A DNA stretch of 64,000 nt from Chondrilla cf. caribensis. Lineage: Eukaryota > Porifera > Demospongiae > Chondrillida > Chondrillidae. A model generated the notes under the pieces. That model made no database searches and was not told the DNA's origin. It saw only the letters and a program-made list of their open reading frames with translations. Shown one piece after another: positions 1 to 12,156 of this stretch. The translations under genes and the position numbers were made by a program. Every line of letters starts with the position of its first letter. Position 1 is the stretch's first letter. The DNA lies in contig OZ026559.1 of NCBI GenBank assembly GCA_964020155.1, positions 2,329,345 to 2,393,344 of the forward strand. The letters are read 5' to 3'.

Positions 1-87
1 GTATCCTCCCTATCTCCTCACGTCAAGTCGGCTTTGTTCCTCTCCTCAACTCTCTCCTACACTCAAAGAGTTCGCCTTGCTGGGCAG
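1..87 (+). CDS. Gene 1 exon (possible, partial)
   Basis: An open frame from the window edge ends at CAG|GTGGGC in phase 0, which matches the phase-0 start of the next exon at 645. The translation (VSSLSPHVKSALFLSSTLSY and on) reads like extracellular beta-strand sequence. It is short, so the support is mainly phase agreement. Confidence 0.4.
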
Positions 88-465
88 GTGGGCAGTTGCT
101 GCATGAGTGAATGTCGATGTTCTTCAAATAAGTCCGTGTGTAAGCGGAAATTTAATGACTGCTCTATCTGTGAGGGTGATATTTTAGTTAGTAGAACATC
201 TTTGGGGAAGTTGACACATGTCAGGTATTACAATTGGCCTACATTGGGTAACACAATGAAACTAAAAGCAACCAATCAAAACCTATGTTATCTGTTGAAT
301 GATCCAATATTGAACTTAGTGAGTGTTCTTAGCCAATGATAAAAGTATACTCCAATGTTATGTCTTTACCCCCCCCCCACACACACACATACACACATAC
401 ACTACCACACACCCACACACCCACACCCACACACACACACACATACACATACACACGTGCACAAG

Positions 466-510
<45 letters not shown>

Positions 511-2290
511 ACAAACCTCCCCATGCACTCCCTGGCTTCATACAACTCAGTTTTCAAACATTCACATGTGCAACAAATACTAAAGCCAACTTTCCAACTC
601 ACCCATCATAATATTATTATATTATGACATACGTACATACATAGGAATCAACCAATGAGGTTCAATGGAGGATTGCCAAGAGCAGTGATGTAAACCTGGA
701 GGAGTACTGTGTGGATGTGGATTCCAGCATGTGCTCGCTGGCCAGGTGTAATAGGGAGGGTGTCTGTCGCAAAAGCGCGCTGTTGAACAGTGCGGCCTTG
801 AATACCACCAATGGCAGACTGAACAAATCCATCACTTTGGACGTCAACCGTCTGGAGAGGGACCTTATTGGAGCAATGGATAGTGTGACAGTGTTGCTAC
901 AAGTGAACCTTCCGTACAGGACGGATGTCCTCGGCACCAGCGAGAATTGGGTCACTGTCAAGGCGTTCAAACTGTACAACTTCCCAGCCTCCAGTGAGTG
1001 GTTTTGATACACTGTAGTTGTTTTGGTCAATCATTCAATACTCAGATTGATTGTGATAGTTGGCAGGGACAATTATCGCATCCTCGTGGAATTCCACTTC
1101 ACAATTAATGTTCAAGCACAATAATATCTGCTGATATTATGCCTATCTAATATTTCAATCTCCTGATATACGTATGTACCTGCTGTGAGTTAGCGTGAGT
1201 TGCATAAAAGACTCATTCACTACTAGTTTAGTAAATGTCTCTGTTTACAGTGATGGCCTTCTTACGTACATATCTCCTGGTACAGTGAGAATCAAATACA
1301 ACGTCCACTGAGTATGAATGTACATATACGTACATAGTCCAATACAAAATGTCCTAGCCAATTGGCAGTGTTAACTAATTCCCTGCTTGGTTCACGATCA
1401 GTTGATCCTGAACAATGAAACCTGTCTGGTGACCTGTGCTGGTGGTAGTTCATCTGTGTTGAACCACATACATACGTATGTCAGCATACTCTGACCCACC
1501 TACCAATGGTCCCAATCACCAGGATGCAACTGTTGATTGTTACTGTGCACACACTTGTGTAATGGAATGTACGTATAATACATACAGTGAAACCTGTAAA
1601 TAAAGACCACTGAAGGGACAGGTAGAAGGTGGTCTCTGAAGGCAGGTGGTCTTTATACAGAGGTGCTTTACTGCAGTTCAGTTGACATAGTAGGTAGTTC
1701 GGGAATGTTCACTTAGGACAGGTGGTCTTTGTGTAGAGATGGTCTTTATAAGAGATTCGACTGCACTTATTTTCCGAACCACATGTTCAGATGTAATACG
1801 TGACTCTTACTAAACAAACTTACTGTTTGGTACCACATTTGTAGTCCACGTGTCATCGCAAAACTGCACGGAAAAAAGTGACGTGTGTAAGTTCATTGCC
1901 AACGAAGGAGACTCCCTGACTGTTTGTAACGACATTGAAGTCAAAGGAGGAGGCAATCCAATCGTGCAATCCTCTTGGATGGTCACTATGAACTCCCAAT
2001 CCTTCAATGCTTCTCTGTGCACGACAGAGAATTGGAACGATTGCTCGATGTCGAGTGTCGGTAACATGAGTGTGCACAGCAGGTGGGGGAGGTGTTTGGT
2101 CGTGAATAACGTTACAGAGAAGCAAAATGGCCTCCGGCTGAAGTACAAGCTCACAGCCTCTCCTCAGATGAAGGTGACTGGGTTGCTGGAGTCCAGGGAG
2201 ATGGTTATTCATGTCATGGCTGGTAAGTACATATGTACGTACATACGCTCAGGATATTATGTATGTATTGCAGTATGTTACCTTTGAAGG

Positions 2291-2360
<70 letters not shown>

Positions 2361-2465
2361 GTGTGTGTTTGTGTGCGTGTTTATGTACATGTGTGTGTGT
2401 GCGTGTGTGTGTGTTTGTGTGCATGTGTGTGTTTGTGTGTGTATGTGTGTGCATGTGTGTGTGTG

Positions 2466-2526
<61 letters not shown>

Positions 2527-5500
2527 CAGTGATGATCATACATTGTCATTATCATTGTTTCCATCGTTACCATCATTACTATCACCATCATCACCATTTC
2601 CACCATCACTATCTCAATTGTCACTATCATCAATCATCATCACCATCACCATCATTACTGTCACCATAATCACCGTAACCAACACCATCACCACTATCAT
2701 CTATCACCATCATCACTATCGTTATCACGATCACAATCATCACTGTCACCATCGTCACTGTCACCATCATCACCATCACCATCATCACTATCGTTATCAC
2801 AATCATCATCAGCAGCAGCATGACTTGATGTTCGTCCATGACCACTAGAATGACTGCATGTCCGTTTTAAATATATCGAAATGTATCACTTTTCCATGTG
2901 ATTAAATTTATTTACCAGGTTAATTCCCAAGATTAATGTTTAATCGAAACTAAATCAGAGTCTACATGTGTGCATGAACCAGGTCGATATTGTCCAGGAC
3001 TTATTTGGGCAAAGATGCGACCGTGTCCGTTATGAGCCTCGGGGATGTTCACGTACGTATGTATGGAATGTGAAATTGGTTGTTGAAACTGGTGTGTATC
3101 GGATGTGGGGGGGTCTGGCACATACCTGGTGTACATTTTTGATGAACATTTCATTCAAGTTCAGTGCTGTGACGTACGTAGGCAGACAATCAATTAATAC
3201 TTCTACAGTAACTGACTAGAGTAACTGACCACGACCTTCACGGTCGAAACATCTTACATTTCGATTATTTTCAATCTGTTGCACTGCTACGTGATTGCTC
3301 AAGAATTACCCAGTCCCCTCAATACAGTCGGACCTGTTAACAACATCACCCTTGGTAGTGCTCCCATACACATTGAAGTGTACTTTTTCGAATAGCGTTC
3401 GATATGCTCTCATACTCATTTCTCCGACTAGTATACAGTCGGACCTCTTAACAACATCACCCTTGTTAGTGCTCCCATACAATAGTATACTGTACAGCCC
3501 ACTAGTGTGTATTTGAATACATCTGTACTCGTAAGATATGACAAGAAACTGTTAGTAGGAATAATGCTGTCATAAAGGGCCTGACTGTATAGTGAAAATA
3601 GTGAAAATACATGCATGTATGTATATGTGTGTGTGCACATGTGTGTGTATATGTGTGTGTGTATGTGTGTGTGTGCACGTGTGTGTGTATATGTGTGTGT
3701 ATGTGTGTGTGCACGTGTGTGTGTGTATATGTGTGTGTGTATGTGTGTTTGTCTGTGCGTGTGTGTATGCACGTGTGTGTGTGTGCATGTGTGTGTGTTT
3801 GTGTGTGTATGCGCACATGTGTGTGCGTTTGTGTTTGCATGCGTGCATACGTGGGTGTAATTGTACTCTCTTATGGCATAATCTTAAGACATTGGGAACC
3901 AGGGTGTGTGGTTAACTTCTCTAGAGAATAGAGAGATCCGTTGTGTTGGTGTGGAGGCACTGGATTTTGCTTATGTACAGTTCTCCCAGCCAATCTAACT
4001 CAACTATCTGTATACACACCATGGCGCATTTCACCATCCATTTATTATTGTATCATCAGAGTCACTAGTATCATTGTAGCCAGTGTCAGTGTATCATTAT
4101 AGCCAGTGTCAATGTAGCCAGTATCATTGTAGCCCGCTAGTGTCGTATCATTGTAGCCAGTATCATTGTAGCCAGTATCATTGTAGCCAGTATCAATGTA
4201 GCCTGTATCATTGTAGCCTGTATCAATGTAGCCTGTATCATTATAGCCTGTATCATTGTAGCCTGTATCATTGTAGCCTGTATCATTGTAGCCTGTATCA
4301 TTGTATCATTGTATCATTGTAGCCAGCTAGTGTGGTATCATTGTAGCCAGTATCAATGTAGCCTGTATCATTGTAGCCTGTATCATTGTAGCCAGTATCA
4401 ATGTAGCCTGTATCAATGTAGCCTGTATCATTGTAGCCTGTATCATTGTAGCCTGTATCATTGTAGCCCGCTAGTGTGGTATCATTGTAGCCAGTATCAA
4501 TGTATCATTGTAGCCTGTATCATTTAAGCCAGTATCATTGTAGCCTGTATCATTTAAGCCAGTATCATTGTAGCCTGTATCATTGTATCATTGTAGCCTG
4601 TATCATTGTATCATTGTAGCCTGTATCATTGTATCATTGTATCATTGTAGCCTGTATCATTGTATCATTGTATCATTGTAGCCTGTATCATTGTATCATT
4701 GTATCATTGTAGCCTGTATCATAGTATCATTATAGCCTGTATCATTGTATCATTGTATCATTGTAGCCAGCTAGTGTCGTATCATTGTAGCCAGTATCAA
4801 TGTAGCCTGTATCATTGTAGCCTGTATCATTGTATCATTGTAGCCTGTATCATTGTATCATTGTATCATTGTAGCCAGCTAGTGTCGTATCATTGTAGCC
4901 AGTATCAATGTAGCCTGTATCATTGTAGCCTGTATTAATGTAGCATGTATCATTGTAGCCTGTATCATTGTATCATTGTAGCCTGTATCATTGTAGCCTG
5001 TATCATTGTATCATTGTATCATTGTAGCCAGCTAGTGTCGTATCATTGTAGCCAGTATCATTCTAGTCTGTAGCTGATTCTGTTCATAAAGCTAGTATCT
5101 TGTGCTGTTCTATCTTCTCCACAGACGCCTACCTGCCACTTAACCTGCACAATGTACTAGCCTACCAGATTAAGACGAATTTAGTACAGGATCCCATAAA
5201 GGCTGGTTCACCAATACAGATAACTCTCCCTTTCGACAAAATCACTTTCACCGGTGGGCTTGCAACGCTAGGTTACACGGTAGAGGGGAATCCCCTCAGA
5301 CAGAATGTTTACGGTATTAAATCCTGTTCCAGCCTGAGGTGGTACCTTGGTAACCTCTGGCACATGAGGGCCCTCAACAGTGTCAAGACTAGCAGCTTGA
5401 TTTTCTCATATGTTGATCCAAGGTCGGTTCGATTCCAGTTAAAACGTCTTGATCCTGTAAGGGAAGTCCTCCCTAATGGTCCGGCTGTAACCCCTGGTGG

Positions 5501-6611
5501 TGAAGTCCTTGTGTTTACTTTCAGAAAGCTGATTGGTGTAGGCAAGGACCAATGGGATGCAGTGACAAGAATTTGAATGGAACTGTTAATAAACTTTGTA
5601 CATACATGTGTATATACGTACGCACACTTAGTGCACTTTTCACATGTACATATATAGCAATAGTGTGTGAGTTTAGAATATACATTGTGACATCAATGCT
5701 GCTACTGTCGTTGGATATGCTAGATAGGCAGATGTGATCTGATGTTCACAAGAGATACATACAGTTTGTATGTACAGTTAAACCTCATTAACACAAATCT
5801 CCATGGATCCCTTCAAACACCTATTCAACAGTACTTACATAATGTGCATGAACATTAACAGTAAATGTAGGAACTTGAAAAAAGTTTTCACACCAAGAGA
5901 CATTTTGTGTTAATGAGGTCAGAATGTATTGGCAATATATGCATATTTAATTAAAGGGTTTTACTCCTGTATTACCGGATAGGCATGAATAATATAAAAT
6001 AATTCAAATTTGGTGATAGACTATATTAATTGCATAGTGTACTTACACACGTGACATGTGTTTAGTGGGCACGTGACCACCTACATATGTCAATACACGT
6101 CCATTGTGATGTTCGTGAAGTTGAAAGTTGTTTGCATTCACGTGTTCTCCTACTTACGTCATTTTAATTTTCCAATCGACGTGTTTTTCTTTCAATTCTT
6201 TGCTGTTACGACTAGGAAGAGCTACAATGTGTAAAAATACAGATGTACGCGTACATCTCCACCTCGTACTACACCCACCTTCAGTTTCATGTGTATGTCG
6301 TACAGACAAAACTACAATGTGTGCACAGATGTACACGTACATCTCCGACTCGTACAACACCCACCTTCAGTTTCATGTGTACTGTATGTCGTACAGAACT
6401 ACAATGTATCTGGTAACTATCTCGATGGTATGAATACTAAAAATTTCAGTTTGGATTGGAGTGTGTTCTGACGTACGTATTTAGATACTCTATGCTGGAT
6501 GTTGTAGGGATTCATGGTGTCAAAAATGTCTTATTATGTTGTCTTTGTGCAGTACATTACTGTATATACGTACATATGTATGTACTCACATTTTTGATTA
6601 TGTGTTTTGTC

Positions 6612-6699
<88 letters not shown>

Positions 6700-6757
6700 C
6701 ACACACACATACACAAACACACACAAACACATACAAACACACACACACACACACACA

Positions 6758-6822
<65 letters not shown>

Positions 6823-7261
6823 CCACTTTAAAGTATAAGTGTTTATTTTTCCCATAGCATTGTCACCATCACCATCAGCACAACCTCACTCTGAAGAACT
6901 GTTTTACATCACTTTGGCTTCCTTAGCTGGAGGTGGAGATGTCATTATTCTTGTTTTGAGCATTTTGTCAGTTGCAAGTCTCTGTACCTGCTGCTGCAAA
7001 CTAAAGTGAGTGTCTAATTGTGAATGTATTGCAGTGTGTGTGTGTGGATATATTATCAAGAATACATACGTACAAACATCTATTTGTGTATATTTATTAT
7101 GCATGTAATACAGTCCAACCAGCTTAGCAAGTACCTGTAAGAACACCAAATCTGTACTTCTTGTTAGAGTTACTTACTATCAGTACTGGTTGACATGGTG
7201 TACATGAGCTAGGGACTGAGTGAAGTGTACTCACTAACTCTCTCTCTCTCTCTCTTTCTCT

Positions 7262-7328
<67 letters not shown>

Positions 7329-8331
7329 TGTACTTACAAAACAAGTTGCACTTTGTTAACTTTTGGAAGAATCCATTTCCTGTGTTTCCTTCATAAGTGA
7401 TGTTAATGCAGTACAACCTATATGTACATGAAGACCACCCAAGGGACCAGTAAAACGGGTCTATAGACAGGTGGCCTCTGTGGACAGGTGGTCTTTATAT
7501 TCAGGTGGTCTCTGTAGATAGGTGGCCCTCTATAGACAGGTGGCCTCTGTAGACAGGTGGTCTCTGTGGACAGGTGGTCTCTATAGACAGGTTATTTACT
7601 GTAATAGAGTTGATATTGGTGATTTTACAGTAGTGGTCACTTGGTTCAAGTGGTCTTTGTGTAGAGGTGGTCTTCAGCAGGTCCCACTGTAACATGTATC
7701 CTGATTAGCATCATATGGTGACGTATTGGTAGCACACAGCAGACCTCAGGGATACATTCTTATTTATCTTTGAGATTCCCAGTGTACACTAAGTAGGCCT
7801 GATTGTATCACTGCTGTATTGTCCTGCACACACAGGAGTAGTGAGAGAAAGAAGAGGAGGATTGAGCAGAATCACCAATATGATCATTTGCCTCCTCGAT
7901 CACCTCCCCAAGTCCCTCCTAGACCGTTAACAATGCTTCCAAACCCACCACTACACCACAGTTACATCACACTGGTCCCTGAGCAAGAGCCCTACGATGT
8001 CAGCGAATCCGGGGATCCGCACGGAGGGCATCCCGTACAGGACGGTAGTCCACCAGACCAACCTGGACCACAGCCTCAACTCGGAGTCAGACCGTATCCC
8101 CAGTTGATGTCGTTGACTGTATCCGTCCCGAACAGACTGACGCGGTACGCATCAGCACCTCCTGAGGCTCCAGTGAGTCTGGTCGAATCGCAGCAGATAC
8201 CAGTTTTGTCAGTCAGCAGTGCTACCAGCGATGATACCTCGATACCCAGTGGTTCTACCAGCAGAAGAGACAGCGTGAGTACCATAAACAGCCAGTTTCT
8301 GCAGGTCCCTCCAAGAGAACCTTCAGCTTGA
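1..8331 (+). CDS. Gene 1 (3' part): type I membrane protein with proline-rich tail, family not recognised
   Basis: Model from splice sites and codon phase: exons 1-87 (5' end outside window), 645-993, 1845-2222, 5125-5535, 6858-7005 and 7836-8331; 1869 nt, 622 residues plus TGA. The extracellular part (about 400 residues) has scattered cysteines and several N-glycosylation sequons but no fold I can name; it is neither SRCR nor FN3. A hydrophobic stretch follows (core VIILVLSILSVASLC, then CTCCCK), then a basic stop-transfer patch (SSERKKRR) and a tail of about 165 residues with PxxP motifs (PPRSPPQVPPRP, typical SH3 ligands) and a Ser/Thr-rich end. The extracellular junctions after residue 145 are phase 1, as in the two receptors downstream. 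The start, signal peptide and any N-terminal domains are not visible. An integrin alpha chain was considered, but the GFFKR membrane-proximal motif is absent. The splice model is well supported; the function is unknown. Confidence 0.7.
369..515. repeat. C run followed by (CA)n microsatellite
   Basis: Ten or so C residues, then interrupted CA repeats. It lies in the first visible gene 1 intron. The frames it opens encode only His/Thr on + and Cys/Val on -. Confidence 0.95.
645..993 (+). CDS. Gene 1 exon, extracellular, Cys-containing
   Basis: Acceptor ATAG|GAATCA and donor CCA|GTGAGT. It encodes a segment with a four-cysteine cluster (YCVDVDSSMCSLARCNREGVC) followed by a beta-rich stretch. 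It exits in phase 1. No family recognised. Confidence 0.75.
1586..1776. repeat. Short inverted-repeat element, GGTGGTCTTTA family
   Basis: Begins CAGTGAAACCTG near 1587 with AAAGACCAC and ends in the inverse (GGTCTTTATAAGAG). Relatives lie at about 7408-7695, 10045-10110, 18533-18600 and 58750-58870. Probably a non-autonomous DNA transposon. Confidence 0.55.
1845..2222 (+). CDS. Gene 1 exon, extracellular, glycosylated segment
   Basis: Acceptor TTTGTAG|TCC and donor GCTG|GTAAGT; phase 1 in and out. It encodes about 126 residues with six cysteines and sequons such as NCT, NAS, NMS and NVT. A degenerate Ig-like fold is possible but not demonstrable by eye. Confidence 0.75.
2294..2524. repeat. 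(TG)n microsatellite
   Basis: About 230 bases of TG with TGTTTG, TGCATG and TGCG interruptions, in the gene 1 intron after exon 1845-2222. Confidence 0.95.
2525..2820. repeat. Degenerate (ATC/ACC)n trinucleotide array
   Basis: ATCACCATCATCACT-type triplets over about 290 bases, directly next to the TG array. Confidence 0.85.
3318..3500. repeat. Dispersed repeat, monomer source of the 54-bp satellite
   Basis: Two copies of ACAGTCGGACCT...ACATCACCCTTGGTAGTGCTCCC flank GAAGTGTACTTTTTCGAATAG. The same order recurs at 8527-8640, leading into the large array there. Confidence 0.7.
3610..3850. repeat. (TG)n microsatellite with TATG/CACG interruptions
   Basis: About 240 bases of TG-rich repeat in the same gene 1 intron. 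Confidence 0.9.
4065..5070. repeat. Minisatellite, 15-bp unit (GTATCATTGTAGCCT)
   Basis: About 60 units of GTATCATTGTAGCC(T/A), with lost halves (ATCATTGT doublets) and recurrent GCTAGTGT(C/G) insertions at about 4136, 4326, 4470, 4770, 4878 and 5030. It ends 55 bases before gene 1 exon 5125. Confidence 0.93.
5125..5535 (+). CDS. Gene 1 exon, membrane-proximal ectodomain
   Basis: Acceptor TCTCCACAG|ACGCC. The donor ATTG|GTGTAG is weak but gives the one-nucleotide remainder that the transmembrane exon needs; reading on would stop at 5574-5576. It encodes about 137 residues with a single cysteine. The acceptor lies just after a 1-kb minisatellite. Confidence 0.7.
6613..6822. repeat. (CA)n microsatellite
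   Basis: About 210 bases of CA with a few interruptions. It ends 36 bases before the gene 1 transmembrane exon. Confidence 0.95.
6858..7005 (+). CDS. Gene 1 transmembrane exon
   Basis: Acceptor CCCATAG|CATTG and donor CTAAA|GTGAGT; enters in phase 1, leaves in phase 2. A Ser/Pro-rich linker precedes a hydrophobic helix ending in CTCCCK, where the cysteines next to the membrane could be acylated. The upstream intron ends in a long CA repeat. Confidence 0.75.
7112..7324. repeat. Truncated MITE family A copy running into (CT)n(TG)n
   Basis: ACAGTCCAACCAGCTTAGCA, then ACTGGTTGACA and AGCTAGGGACTGAGTGAAG, cut off at 7231 by CT repeats and then TG repeats. Confidence 0.7.
7408..7695. repeat. GGTGGTCTTTA-family element with internal tandem copies
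   Basis: Starts CAGTACAACCTATATG with AAGACCACCC and ends GGTGGTCTTCAGCAGGTCC. Between are six or more AGACAGGTGG(C/T)CTCTGT repeats of about 20 bases. Confidence 0.6.
7836..8331 (+). CDS. Gene 1 terminal exon, proline-rich cytoplasmic tail
   Basis: Acceptor CACACAG|GAGTAG; the stop TGA is at 8329-8331. It starts with a basic patch, then the PPRSPPQVPPRP motif. Tyrosines lie in HQYDHL, HSYITL and EPYDVS contexts, and the last 60 residues are Ser/Thr-rich. No AATAAA is visible in the next 250 bases. Confidence 0.75.
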
Positions 8332-8584
8332 ACCTACGTGCACCTAACATTGTGCTAGCCGTCACAATTCTGTTTATGCAATGTTACAATCTGTTACTGC
8401 AATAGCATGTTTTACTGTAGATGTGAATGTAGGACATTAACTTAACTATTGTTATGGTGCATGTATGTATGTATTGTTGTATATGTGTATTCCAGGAAGG
8501 TAATTTTCTTTTGAGTACAAAAAAATTGAAGTGTACTTTTTCGAATAGCGTTCGATATGCTCTCATACTCATTTCTCCGACTAG
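8332..8584. other. Gene 1 3' flank
   Basis: AT-rich sequence without a canonical AATAAA. The last 60 bases are the GAAGTGTACTTTTTCG repeat also seen at 3377. Confidence 0.5.
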
Positions 8585-9525
8585 TATACAGTCAGGCCTC
8601 TTTAAAACATCACCCTTGGTAGTGCTCCCATACACATACAGTCAGACCTCTTTACAACATCACCCTTGGTAGTGCTCCCATACACTAGTATACAGTCAGA
8701 CCTCTTTACAACATCACCCTTGGTAGTGCTCCCATACACTAATATACAGTCAGACCTCTTTACAACATCACCCTTGGTAGTGCTCCCATACACTAATATA
8801 CAGTCAGACCTCTTTACAACATCACCCTTGGTAACACTCCCACACACTAGTGTACAGACTGATATCTTCAGAACATCACCCTTGGTAGTGCTCCCATACA
8901 CTAGTATACAGTCAGACCTCTTTACAACATCACCCTTGGTAACACTCCCATACACTAATATACAGTCAGACCTCTTTACAACATCACCCTTGGTAGTGCT
9001 CCCATACACTAATATACAGTCAGACCTCTTTACAACATCACCCTTGGTAACACTCCCATACACTAGTGTACAGACAGATATCTTCAGAACATCACCCTTG
9101 GTAGTGCTCCCATACACTAGTATACAGTCAGACCTCTTTACAACATCACCCTTGGTAACACTCCCATACACTAGTGTACAGACAGATATCTTCAGAACAT
9201 CACCCTTGGTAGTGCTCCCATACACTAGTATACAGTCAGACCTCTTTACAACATCACCTTTGGTAGTGCTCCCATACACTAGTATACAGACAGATCTTCA
9301 CAACATCACCCTTGGTAGTGCTCCCATACACTAGTATACAGTCAGACCTCTTCACAACATCACCCTTGGTAGTGCTCCCATACACTAGTATACAGTCAGA
9401 CCTCTTTACAACATCACCCTTGGTAACGCTCCCATACACTAGTGTACAGTCAGACCTCTTCACAACATCACCCTTGGTAGTGCTCCCATACACTAGTATA
9501 CAGTCAGACCTCTTCACAATCATCA
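8585..9525. repeat. Satellite-like array, about 54-bp unit, 17-18 copies
   Basis: Unit: TACACTAGTATACAGTCAGA, CCTCTTTACAACATCACCCT, TGGTAGTGCTCCCA. A second variant carries TGGTAACACTCCC or GATATCTTCAGAACATC and is interspersed. 54 is a multiple of three, so both strands stay open for over 220 codons with an 18-residue periodic peptide. Confidence 0.95.
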
Positions 9526-11569
9526 TGTGCCAAGTACACATGTTCCAATGAGCAAATCCTTACTGTATATTTCTAAATTGTCCAATATGTGCTACAGTCT
9601 AACTACTGTTCTACAAACCTCCAAATTGAGGTAACCTCTGTAATAAGAACACCATTCTGTGTCCCGGTGTAGTGCTGTAATGTACATATTAAATAACCTC
9701 CGAATTGAGGAAACCTGTGTAAGAAGGACAATGACATTAATGTTTCAAAATGTCCTTAATAGAGAGGGTTCGCAGCCATTAATTTTTGTATTCACTTTCA
9801 CTGAATACAGTTTATGTACTCAGGTAGACTTGTAGGAGGTCATTTCCGTTATGTTATCGAGAAGTTTGCAAACGCTATAGCTGTGGAGGAGGAATACGCA
9901 CAGTGTAGGTATGCTTTGTGAAAGACTGGCAGTGAATTCCTGGAATGAGGAAGAAAGTGATCCCAATTCCAAGAATAAGAACCCCCAGAATGGAATAGTA
10001 GGAACTGAAAACTACAAAGGTATAGAGTAACAGCTTATTGTATGTTACAGTGAAACCTGTCAAAATGACCAGCTCCACACAAGGGCCACTTGTCCCCTTA
10101 TCCACCATTATGAAGTCATCGACTCGACTACACTAAACAACCTTCATACAAGCATCGCTTGTTAATGGAGAGCACATTTCCTTGTCCCATGGGTGATCTT
10201 TGTAGTCAGGCAACGTACACCACACTAAACAAGTGCGTACTCTAAACCACACATTGTAGCTATTTCCTTGCAACCCGAACTAATCCGTTGGACCATAGGG
10301 GAGAGAGACAAAGGATGCACACGCAAATTAAAACAAGTGTCATGTCTTGTGTTGCTGTACAAATACGCATGTATGAACGCTATAATACCACTACCATCCC
10401 CTACGATCTGGCATTCTCTGACAGAACTCTCCTAAAAGATCACTACAGAAATGTCGGCCTTATCTTTACAGCTACCCTTGATGTGACAGGTATATAGCTT
10501 GTAGTCCAGAGGTACTGTGAAGTGTAGCTGATGGAGTTGACATACTGGTTAGTTTGATAGTTTAGTTATTTGGGACAGGTGGTCGTTGTGTAGAGATGGT
10601 ATTATTACTCTCGTAGAGATCTGACTCCACATGGCAATATTGTTATGTATCTATGCCAAAGATGTCACCATGGCAGCATGTGGTATGATACTTGAGTTCA
10701 GGGTGCTTCCAAATGACAGCTTGTGTGCAAGGGTGGAGATTGCATCAGTCTGACATTCTTGACTCCTTGCTGTTTGTTTAAGGTATTGCTCACACACACA
10801 CTCGTAGCCATAACATTACACGTTACATATACAACGTACCAGACAGGTTGAATGTTATCTATACATGACACCCCAGACTTTGACCATTGTTGTTTGTTTA
10901 GTGTTGTTTACATATACGTGCTTAGCCATAGGATAGCATTCGTATACTATTTATATACACACATTGCTGTTGCCCGCATGATGCAATCTATGTAAGTATT
11001 GAGCTGACTAGAACATGCCCCCCCCAACAAGGCTGCACTGAGCTGGGAGCAGTTGAGCTGCACTCTGTAATAATTACCTCACATTTCTGATCTGATCTGC
11101 TCAAGTGAGACCACACTGTATATATCCAGTGCATTTCAACCCAGCTAGCTGATAAGGAGAGAAAATGATACTACCATATATTTTCTATTGCAAGCATGTG
11201 GACAGCAATACATCCCACATAGGCAAGACATGGAATGCCAGTTGGGCCAGACCCATGCAACCCAGAGAAGTTGACTGCAGCCATTTTATTTGAACAGGGA
11301 TCACAGGTGTGGGTCTGGCTATGCTAGTCCATATGTTATAATTATTATGCAACATGTCCAAACAGTATACTTTGTATTTCAATATGCATAGTGGTATCAC
11401 CAATGGAACCTGCCCCAGCCAACCTGCCTGCACACTATGCAAGGCATAACTTTGTTTAGACTTTGAAAGAATGTGAAATACCTAATTGAAAATCCTGTCT
11501 ATGACCACTGCTAAGCAATCCCCGTGTACCAGCTGATTACATACGATTACCATCATCATTGCAGCTTGC
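9526..11569. other. Intergenic DNA, no supported gene
   Basis: Contains a family B MITE (about 9620-9775), fragments of the GGTGGTCTTTA family (10045-10110, 10560-10625) and unique AT-rich sequence. Frames of up to about 80 codons show no domain or splice context. Confidence 0.6.
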
Positions 11570-12156
11570 TTAGTTGGTAGGTGGTTGGTGCACACTCCTG
11601 GTTAGTACATGCTCCTGGTTAGTACACACTCCTGGTTAGTACACACTCCTGGTTAGTACATACTCCTGGCTAGTACACACTCCTGGTTAGTACACGTTCC
11701 TGGTTAGTACACGCTCCTGGTTAGTACACGCTTATGGTTAGTACACACTCCTGGTTAGTACACACTCCTGGTTAGTACACACTCCTAGTTAGTACATGCT
11801 CCTGGTTAGTACACACTCCTGGTTAGTACACGCTCCTGGTTAGTACACGCTTCTGGTTAGTACACGCTCCTGGTTAGTACACACTCTTGGTTAGTACACA
11901 CTCCTGGTTAGTACACGCTCCTGGTTAGTACACGCTCCTGGTTAGTACACGCTCCTCGTTAGTACACACTCCTGGTTAGTATACACTCCTGGTTAGTATA
12001 TACATACTTCTGGTTAGTACATACTCCTGGTTAGTGAGTACACTTCACTCAGTCCCTAGCTCATATACACTATGCGAACCAGTACTGATAGTATAACCCC
12101 ACTGATAAGAAGTACATAATTTGTGTGCCCTTCGGAGTACTACGTTGGACTGTATA
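11570..12156 (-). repeat. MITE family A copy with expanded 17-bp minisatellite
   Basis: Outer parts match family A in reverse (CTTCACTCAGTCCCTAGCTC, CCAGTACTGATAG, GTTGGACTGTATA at the right; GCTTGCTTAGT at the left). The inside holds about 26 copies of CTCCTGGTTAGTACACG from about 11597 to 12030. Confidence 0.88.

Noticed and set aside
6456..6857. Long frames of His-Thr or Cys-Val dipeptides here and at 2211-2848, 3502-3931, 17078-17679, 20374-20783 and 36549-36982
   Set aside because: They are translations of CA/TG microsatellites, open on both strands, with no splice or domain context.
645..7005. Gene 1 as an integrin alpha chain
   Set aside because: No GFFKR after the membrane helix, the tail is long and proline-rich, and no FG-GAP repeats are visible in the window.
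8602..9334. 222-225 codon frames on both strands
   Set aside because: Caused by a 54-bp stop-free tandem unit, not a gene.
11570..12040. CRISPR-like regular array
   Set aside because: Units are contiguous with no unique spacers and sit inside a MITE; this is a eukaryotic minisatellite.
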